NCBI GenBank assembly: GCA_963844655.1
Contig: CAWJPA010000010.1
Span: 1-64,000, forward strand
DNA from: JASHPR01 sp963844655
GTDB taxonomy: Bacteria > Actinomycetota > Actinomycetes > Streptosporangiales > Streptosporangiaceae
DNA: 64,000 nucleotides
Direction: 5' to 3'
This document shows positions 59,311 through 64,000 of this stretch, piece after piece. The number at the start of each line of letters is the position of its first letter. The stretch's first letter is position 1. The translations under genes and the position numbers were made by a program. The notes beneath the pieces are model-generated. The model did not search any database. It was not told the DNA's origin and was given only the letters and a program-made list of their open reading frames with translations.

Positions 59311-61389
59311 TCATGCGGCGTAAGTGTCGGGGGTGGTGATGTAAGTGCGTCCGGCCGGCGTGGTCCACCTGAACTGGCCGGGCCTAGTCTGCTCCAGCTT
59401 CCACCGTGGATGCTGCTTGAGCTGGTGATCGCTGCGGCAGGCGCCGCCGAGGTTGCAGCCGCAGGTCCGGCCGTGGTCGTCGTAGGGATGGGTGTGGTCG
59501 AGGTCGGCACGCCAGGCGGGCTGGCGGCAGACCGGGCTGCGGCAGGTGACATCCCGGGCGATCACGTGCTCGCGCAGCCGGGGCGGGGGTCGGTAGGCCG
59601 GTGACTCACCGGTGTGCGCGCAGCCTCCAGCGCCCTCATCGACTTGGGCCTGAACAAGGGCCTGGTCCAGTGCCTTGGTTGCGGCCTTGAATGCGGTGGC
59701 GGCGATCCTGGCCGGTGGGCCGGCCCCGGAGGGTGGTCCGGGGCCGGCGGCTTGCCGGGCGGCGGTGGTGATCGTGTCCTGGTCGATGATCAGCGTGACG
59801 CGGCCGACCAGCCCGCTGCCGGGTGGCCCGTCCCGGCAGGGGCCGTCGCGGACGGCCGGGTGACCCGGCGGGCCGCCACGTCGGCGGCGGATGCGGCTGA
59901 CCGCGATGGCCTGACCGGCCGGGTTGGTGACGATCACCCGCCACGGCACGGCCGGGTCGGTCTCGGCGGTCTGGGCCAGGTGGCGGGCTTGTGTGGCGGT
60001 GATGGGGCCGATGCGGCCCAGCCGCCCGGGGGTGCTGGCCTGGCCGGTCAGGGTGGTCCAGGGCAGGGTCACATCCAGCAGCCCAGGCACCGGCCGACCG
60101 TCACCCGGCACTGCGGCCGGGCGGGCCAGGGCAGGCGGAATCGCGCCCAGTTGCGGCCACATCGGCCCGGGCCCGGTGCCGGCCAGGTCGTCGTCTTCCT
60201 CATCCGGGTCCCACCGGCCGTCCGCACCGGCGTCGTGGTCCAAGGCGTCGTCCAGGCCGTCGTCGGCGGGGGCGTCCTCATCACGCGGCGCGGGCAGGTC
60301 ATCCCGCGGGCTGCCGTCGTGCGGACTGCTGTCACCGGGGCCGTCGCCAGGGCCGTCATCGTACGGACCGGGTTGGTCGGGTGAGGCGCCGGCGGCGGGT
60401 GGGGTGGGGGGCAGCGTGCCGTTCAGCAGGCCGAGCAGGACCTGGGAGCGGTGCCAGCCCAGCGGGCCCTCGAACCCGGCGGCCTTGCGGGCCCGGGCCA
60501 TCGCGTTCAGCCGCGCGAACCCGGCCGCGGCTTCGATCTGCGGCTGCTTGTCGGCCACGATGGTCGCGGTCTGGTCCACCTCGCCATAGAGGCGCACGTC
60601 GGCGTGCCGTTCGGCCGCCTGGCGGCGGCGCTCGGCCCCGTCGGGGTCGGCGGCGATCACCAGATGACGCAGCCGGGCCTTCAGATCCGCGGTCGTCCGC
60701 CGCCCGGCCCCGGGCAGCGCCTCGGCTTCTACAGCCCGGGCGGTATCTTCACTCAGCACCGACGTGGCCTCGGCGATGGCCCGGGCCCGCTCCAGGTCGA
60801 TGACCCCGGCGGCCAGGGCCTTACCGGTGGCGGGCAGCCGCCAGGTCAGCGTGATGCCTAGATCGGCCCACGCGGCCGCGCCGTACCCAGTCAGCATCAG
60901 GGCCAGCGAGACCTGCCCTTGCGCGTCGCGGCACAACCGCACCGGCCGCCCATCAGTCTCCACGCCGATCCTGGCGTCAGCCGCGGCGGCGCGGGCACTG
61001 ATCTGGGCGGCGGCGGCCAGCCCGGCGGCGTGCGCATGAGACGCCGCCTGCTGGGAAGCGATCGCGACACCCGCCAGCGCATCCTCATCGAGCAGGCCCG
61101 CAGCCGCGGTCGCGGTCTCCAGCCAGCCAGCCTGGGCCGGCCCTGGGTCCATGTGCTCCACCGCGACCGCCGCGGTCCAGGCCAGGTCCGGCTCGCTCAT
61201 GCGCCCGTCGGAGGCCGCGGCCAGCTCGTCGGCGAGCACCGCCTCCTGATCGGCATCCGGATCCGCCAGCCGGCCCGAGGCCGCCAGCGCCTCCAGCAGC
61301 ACCTGCCAGTCCAGCTCGCGCGGGCTCCCCGACGCCGCGTCCTCTCCTTCCGCGCTCGGTCCTGGCAGCTGAGCGGTCATCCGGGTCAC
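59311..61389 (-). CDS. DUF222 domain HNH endonuclease
   Basis: The 692-residue product has an N-terminal DUF222 region (about 60-360, rich in Ala and Asp/Glu helices), an acidic and Asp/Pro-rich middle segment, and a C-terminal HNH nuclease domain with ADLDHTHPYDDHGRTCGCNLGGACRSDHQ as the metal and catalytic core. Proteins of this type (13E12 family) occur in many copies in actinobacteria and are associated with mobile DNA. The start is ATG 61389 or the fourth codon. Confidence 0.85.
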   Translation of the reverse strand: MTRMTAQLPGPSAEGEDAASGSPRELDWQVLLEALAASGRLADPDADQEAVLADELAAASDGRMSEPDLAWTAAVAVEHMDPGPAQAGWLETATAAAGLLDEDALAGVAIASQQAASHAHAAGLAAAAQISARAAAADARIGVETDGRPVRLCRDAQGQVSLALMLTGYGAAAWADLGITLTWRLPATGKALAAGVIDLERARAIAEATSVLSEDTARAVEAEALPGAGRRTTADLKARLRHLVIAADPDGAERRRQAAERHADVRLYGEVDQTATIVADKQPQIEAAAGFARLNAMARARKAAGFEGPLGWHRSQVLLGLLNGTLPPTPPAAGASPDQPGPYDDGPGDGPGDSSPHDGSPRDDLPAPRDEDAPADDGLDDALDHDAGADGRWDPDEEDDDLAGTGPGPMWPQLGAIPPALARPAAVPGDGRPVPGLLDVTLPWTTLTGQASTPGRLGRIGPITATQARHLAQTAETDPAVPWRVIVTNPAGQAIAVSRIRRRRGGPPGHPAVRDGPCRDGPPGSGLVGRVTLIIDQDTITTAARQAAGPGPPSGAGPPARIAATAFKAATKALDQALVQAQVDEGAGGCAHTGESPAYRPPPRLREHVIARDVTCRSPVCRQPAWRADLDHTHPYDDHGRTCGCNLGGACRSDHQLKQHPRWKLEQTRPGQFRWTTPAGRTYITTPDTYAA

Positions 61390-61867
61390 CTCCCTCCGAG
61401 GCCGGGCACTGGCTCATGTTCTGTAGCCACCGTATCGAGCGCCACCGACAAAACGGGATGCCCGAGTGACTGGTTGAAGAATTAATCTGAAAAAGTTTTC
61501 GATCAAGGCCCGATTGGTGGTACTGATGGGACGGGCTCGGCCCGCAGCCGGCTGGAGGAGGTGCTGACGGACCAGATTCCGGGACGCGATCTCCAGGAGG
61601 GCCGATGAGAACACGCCCAGAACGCAGTCAACAAGAAGGTGCCGATGGACCACAGCGAACACACCGGCGGAGGGCATGCGCATGAGCAACCGGACGCCGC
61701 CGCGGTGCCCGATGCGGCCGCGGCACACACACGGGACTCACGACTCGTCTTAGGACTAAGGCGGAAACCCGCGCGAGATAAGGCATCCACCCGATGCGTA
61801 TCAACGGGCCTTACGACGAGTCTCCAACATGTGGGGCCAGACCGGCTCCAGGACCGAGGAGGCACAG
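61390..61867. other. Non-coding interval with AT-rich island
   Basis: No gene is supported here. A short AT-rich island (about 61470-61505, containing TTGAAGAATTAATCTGAAAAAG) stands out in this GC-rich DNA and could hold promoters for the divergent DUF222 gene or the plus-strand small gene. A plus-strand frame at 61639 with a His/Ala-rich start is open but looks non-coding after about 40 codons. Confidence 0.4.
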
Positions 61868-62041
61868 ATGTACTCCCAGATGGTGCAGGGCATGGCCGCC
61901 GAGCGGACCAAGGACCTGCGCAGGGAAGCGGCCGTGGCCGCGCAGGTCAGGCTGGCCCGCAGCGGCCGGCCGGCCAGGCGAGTCAGCGTCGTGGCATCTC
62001 AGGCCGGCGCCAGGCTCGTCCGGCGGACCGCCCATCCGTAA
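61868..62041 (+). CDS. Small basic protein (57 aa) upstream of whiB-like gene
   Basis: The ATG at 61868 (MYSQMVQGMAAERTKDLRREAAVAAQ) has a GAGGAGG ribosome binding site seven bases upstream, good for such a short gene. The product is helical, rich in Arg and Ala, and ends RRVSVVASQAGARLVRRTAHP. No domain is known to me. It ends 125 bases before the WhiB gene with a structured hairpin in between, so it could be a leader ORF that controls that gene, or an independent small protein. Confidence 0.6.
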   Translation: MYSQMVQGMAAERTKDLRREAAVAAQVRLARSGRPARRVSVVASQAGARLVRRTAHP

Positions 62042-62069
62042 GCGACGACAGGTCTTAGGACCGATTTCC

Positions 62070-62110
62070 GGCCCGGTCTAGGGCGTCAGCCCGATGCGGC
62101 GGACCGGGCC
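62070..62110 (+). promoter_or_regulatory. Nested hairpin in the leader of the whiB7-like gene
   Basis: A 9-bp outer stem (62070-62078 with 62102-62110; GGCCCGGTC/GACCGGGCC) encloses a smaller hairpin GGGC-GTCA-GCCC (62081-62092). It lies between the small ORF and the WhiB start, 55 bases before the ATG. A transcript hairpin here could terminate or attenuate transcription depending on translation of the upstream small ORF. Confidence 0.55.
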
Positions 62111-62165
62111 CCGCGGCAAAGCTGGAAGCGGACGGAAACGGGGCCGCCCGATGAGGAGGAACGAC

Positions 62166-62513
62166 ATGCGTGACGGCAATGTGGGCGGGGGCCTGCCGGC
62201 GTACGCGCAGCGCGCGGGAGTGGGCACGGTCCCGCGCGCACAGCTGCGACTCGTCGCCGCGCAGGAGCCACCCTGCCGGTTCGATCCCGAGCTGTTCTTC
62301 GCCGAGTCGCCGGACGACATCCGGCGCGCCAAGGAACTGTGCGCGGTCTGCCCGGTGCAGTCGGCCTGCCTGGCGGGCGCGCTGCAGCGCGGCGAGCCGT
62401 GGGGCGTCTGGGGCGGCGCGCTGTTCCTGCGCGGCGCGATCATCCCGGACAAGCGGCCGCGCGGGCGCCCGCGCCGGTCGGACGCGGACCGGGCGCTGGC
62501 GTCCGCCAGCTAG
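62166..62513 (+). CDS. whiB7: WhiB7-like iron-sulfur transcription factor
   Basis: The 115-residue product from ATG 62166 has GAGGAGGA six bases upstream. Four cysteines (C37, C59, C62, C68; spacing C-x2-C-x5-C for the last three) bind a 4Fe-4S cluster. The GEPWGVWGG turn binds the primary sigma factor, and the RPRGRPRR sequence (97-104) is an AT-hook that marks the WhiB7 subclass. WhiB7 induces intrinsic antibiotic resistance genes. The small gene and hairpin upstream resemble a control leader. Confidence 0.85.
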   Translation: MRDGNVGGGLPAYAQRAGVGTVPRAQLRLVAAQEPPCRFDPELFFAESPDDIRRAKELCAVCPVQSACLAGALQRGEPWGVWGGALFLRGAIIPDKRPRGRPRRSDADRALASAS

Positions 62514-62535
62514 GGGCGCCAGCCAGGGGTGCCAG

Positions 62536-63018
62536 CTAACGGCGGCGGCGCCCGGGGGCCAGGTCATGCCGTGCGGTGAGCACCAGCCACGTGGCCACCC
62601 CGGTGACCAGTGCCGGCGCGGCCGGGTGCGGGCCCGCGGCGGCCACCGCGATCACGCTCGCCGCCACCGCGGCCAGGATCCGCAGCGCCAGCCGCGCCGG
62701 GCGTCCCCGCCGGACCCTGGCCAGCAGGCGCGCAGGCCCGCGACCCCCAGCGGACACCACATCCATTACGCTCCGGCCCCCGCTACCCTCACGACCCGAG
62801 GGCCGGTCGGCGTCGAGGTCGGCCAGGGCTTCGCCGCGCCCGAACCGGGTGCGCAGCGTCGCGTAGGCAGCGGCCGCGCCGGCGAACCGCTGCGGGTCAC
62901 CGCCGTCCTCCCGGTCGGGGTGGGTGGCGCTGGCGGTTCGGCGCCAGGCGGCGTGCACCTCGTCGTCGGTCAGATCCGGCCGCGGCTCAAGCCCCAGGGC
63001 GCCGAACGGATTGCTCAC
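62536..63018 (-). CDS. J-domain protein with C-terminal membrane helices
   Basis: The 160-residue product has an N-terminal J domain: NPFGALGLEPRPDLTDDEVHAAWRRTASATHPDREDGGDPQRFAGAAAAYATL, with the HPD tripeptide that stimulates Hsp70. A basic linker and one or two membrane helices (LALRILAAVAASVIAVAAAG, ALVTGVATWLVLTA) follow. The start overlaps the upstream ATPase stop by four bases. It should recruit DnaK to a membrane site connected with the ATPase. Confidence 0.83.
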   Translation of the reverse strand: MSNPFGALGLEPRPDLTDDEVHAAWRRTASATHPDREDGGDPQRFAGAAAAYATLRTRFGRGEALADLDADRPSGREGSGGRSVMDVVSAGGRGPARLLARVRRGRPARLALRILAAVAASVIAVAAAGPHPAAPALVTGVATWLVLTARHDLAPGRRRR

Positions 63019-64000
63019 GGCGCGGGCTCCGCCCCGAACGCCTCGTCCAGCAGGGCGCTCACGTCAGGCAGCGTGGCCAGCCCGGGTGGGTGCGTAACGG
63101 CACGGTCGGGACTGGCTGGAGCGGACACGCGGCGGGGCCCGGCCGGCGAAGTGCCGCGCCCCGGGTCAGGCCCGGCCGGCACCGGCAGCGCGGCTGGGCC
63201 CGCGACCAGCCGCTTCACCTGCACATAGGTGACGCCGCCGCGGTAGATGAACGCGACCTGCCCCACCTCGAGCCCACGGATCAGGTCCGGGTCGACGACC
63301 GGGGCGGGCCGGACCCGGGACGATCCCTGGTGACTCCAGAGCGGTACCCCGCGCAGCCGTCGGGTGGTGTCCACCACCTTCCGGGTTCCGGCCAGGGCCG
63401 CGACCGGCTCGGGATGCGGGGTGCGCAGCAGCCAGATGCCGCCGTCAGCGGCCGCGGCGATCCGGTACCGCTCGTCCTCGCCGGCCGCCAGGCCCGGCCA
63501 GGACTGGGCCGACACCTGCACGGCCAGGCCCAGCGAGCGGGCCCGCTCGTACAGGTCCCAGATCGGGAGCCTGCGGGCCACCGCGCTGAACTCGTCCACG
63601 GCCAGCAGGATCTCCCGCCGCGGGCCGGCCCGGGCCAGGTCGCCGTCCTGGTGCGCCGCGTAGCTGGCCAGCAGGTCGACCAGCGCCCTGGCCTGCGCCT
63701 CGGCCACGCTGACCTCGGCCGTGCCCTCGAGGATGCAGTACCAGGCGTCCGCGTCGGCGAACCCGCCCGGCCCGTCCAGGCCGCTGCCCAGCCGCCGGAA
63801 CAGAGTGCGGTACCGCAGCCCGATGTCGCCAAGCTGCCTCGACGCTGTCCGGATCAGGTCCAGCTCGGCGGGGTGCCCGCCCGACGCGTGCGCCCCAGAC
63901 GAGTAGGCATCGGTGAGCCAGGCCGGGTCCAGCCGGGCCAGGAAATCGGCGGCGCTGACCGGCGGGCCGCCGGGCGCGTCCACGGCCAGCCCCACCACGG
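63015..64000 (-). CDS. TraD/VirD4-like ATPase, C-terminal part (runs off the window)
   Basis: The visible 328 residues form the C-terminal half of a conjugative coupling-type ATPase. It has a Walker B-like ILLAVDEFSAVARRLPIWDLYERARSLGLAVQVSAQSWPGLA and the motif III-like WLLRTPHPEPVAALAG, with a Pro-rich tail. The Walker A would be outside the window. It overlaps the J-domain gene by four bases (ATGA). Such ATPases move DNA or proteins across membranes; a chromosomal one linked to a J-domain protein is unusual. The frame is open to the window edge. Confidence 0.75.
   Translation of the reverse strand, partial: VVGLAVDAPGGPPVSAADFLARLDPAWLTDAYSSGAHASGGHPAELDLIRTASRQLGDIGLRYRTLFRRLGSGLDGPGGFADADAWYCILEGTAEVSVAEAQARALVDLLASYAAHQDGDLARAGPRREILLAVDEFSAVARRLPIWDLYERARSLGLAVQVSAQSWPGLAAGEDERYRIAAAADGGIWLLRTPHPEPVAALAGTRKVVDTTRRLRGVPLWSHQGSSRVRPAPVVDPDLIRGLEVGQVAFIYRGGVTYVQVKRLVAGPAALPVPAGPDPGRGTSPAGPRRVSAPASPDRAVTHPPGLATLPDVSALLDEAFGAEPAP

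Noticed and set aside
61745..62060. DosR-like boxes around CTTAGGACTAAG and GGTCTTAGGACC
   Set aside because: Both contain short palindromes, but they do not match the known dormancy box closely and have no suitable downstream genes.

Overview
The window is a piece of a high-GC actinobacterial chromosome. The evidence is strong GC bias in third codon positions, frequent GTG starts, an F420-NADP oxidoreductase end (npdG), a WhiB7-type regulator, a DUF222/HNH protein, a PknB-type kinase and several NarL/TetR/AraC/XRE regulators. The order nadE, glnA2, glnE, glnA1, RDD, DUF4191, lipA, lipB, TIGR01777, sucB, lpd, pepA, cobS resembles the core arm of Streptomyces and, for the gln genes, Mycobacterium tuberculosis (recalled from memory). 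The interspersed accessory genes suggest another filamentous or soil actinomycete, perhaps Streptosporangiales-like. The genus cannot be fixed from this sequence alone.

Layout. At 1-5.4 kb: the npdG end, an NTF2-like protein, a remarkable single-gene fusion of an ECF sigma factor, zinc anti-sigma motif, membrane helix and glycoside hydrolase, a GNAT enzyme, a truncated GtrA/GT2 gene and a K+ channel. At 5.4-9.4 kb: panB, a DHA2 drug exporter with its own TetR regulator and a clear operator, and an MBL-fold hydrolase. At 9.4-17.5 kb: nitrogen and NAD metabolism (nadE, glnA2, glnE) and trmO. At 17.5-19.4 kb: a graveyard holding the frameshifted remains of an S53 protease and a headless methyltransferase around an M15 lipoprotein. 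At 19.4-25.2 kb: a mix of accessory genes including a Ser/Thr kinase with an extracellular NTF2-like domain.

At 25.2-39.3 kb: glnA1, an AraC-DinB fusion, lipoate biosynthesis (lipA, lipB) around hisS, then sucB-lpd (2-oxoglutarate dehydrogenase E2/E3) and pepA. LipB and LipA would make the lipoyl group carried by SucB, and Lpd reoxidises it. GlnE would adenylylate GlnA1, which keeps the target tyrosine; GlnA2 lacks it. At 39.5-47.5 kb: membrane proteins, a ChrB-like protein, an MHYT protein, a NarL two-component pair, and an alcohol dehydrogenase followed by a MoxR-type AAA+/VWA protein. At 47.6-55.6 kb: HIT, cobS, a RibD-like reductase, a compact row of conserved actinobacterial genes, and a sulfurtransferase preceded by three perfect DnaA-box-like sequences.

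At 55.6-64 kb: azlCD divergent from an XRE-cupin regulator with twin inverted-repeat operators, an NHL beta-propeller gene made of six long DNA repeats and bracketed by inverted IS630 transposase ends, a GyrI-like protein, DUF222/HNH, a WhiB7-like regulator with a structured leader, and a J-domain membrane protein overlapping a TraD/VirD4-like ATPase that runs off the window. No rRNA, tRNA, CRISPR array or intact transposon was seen.
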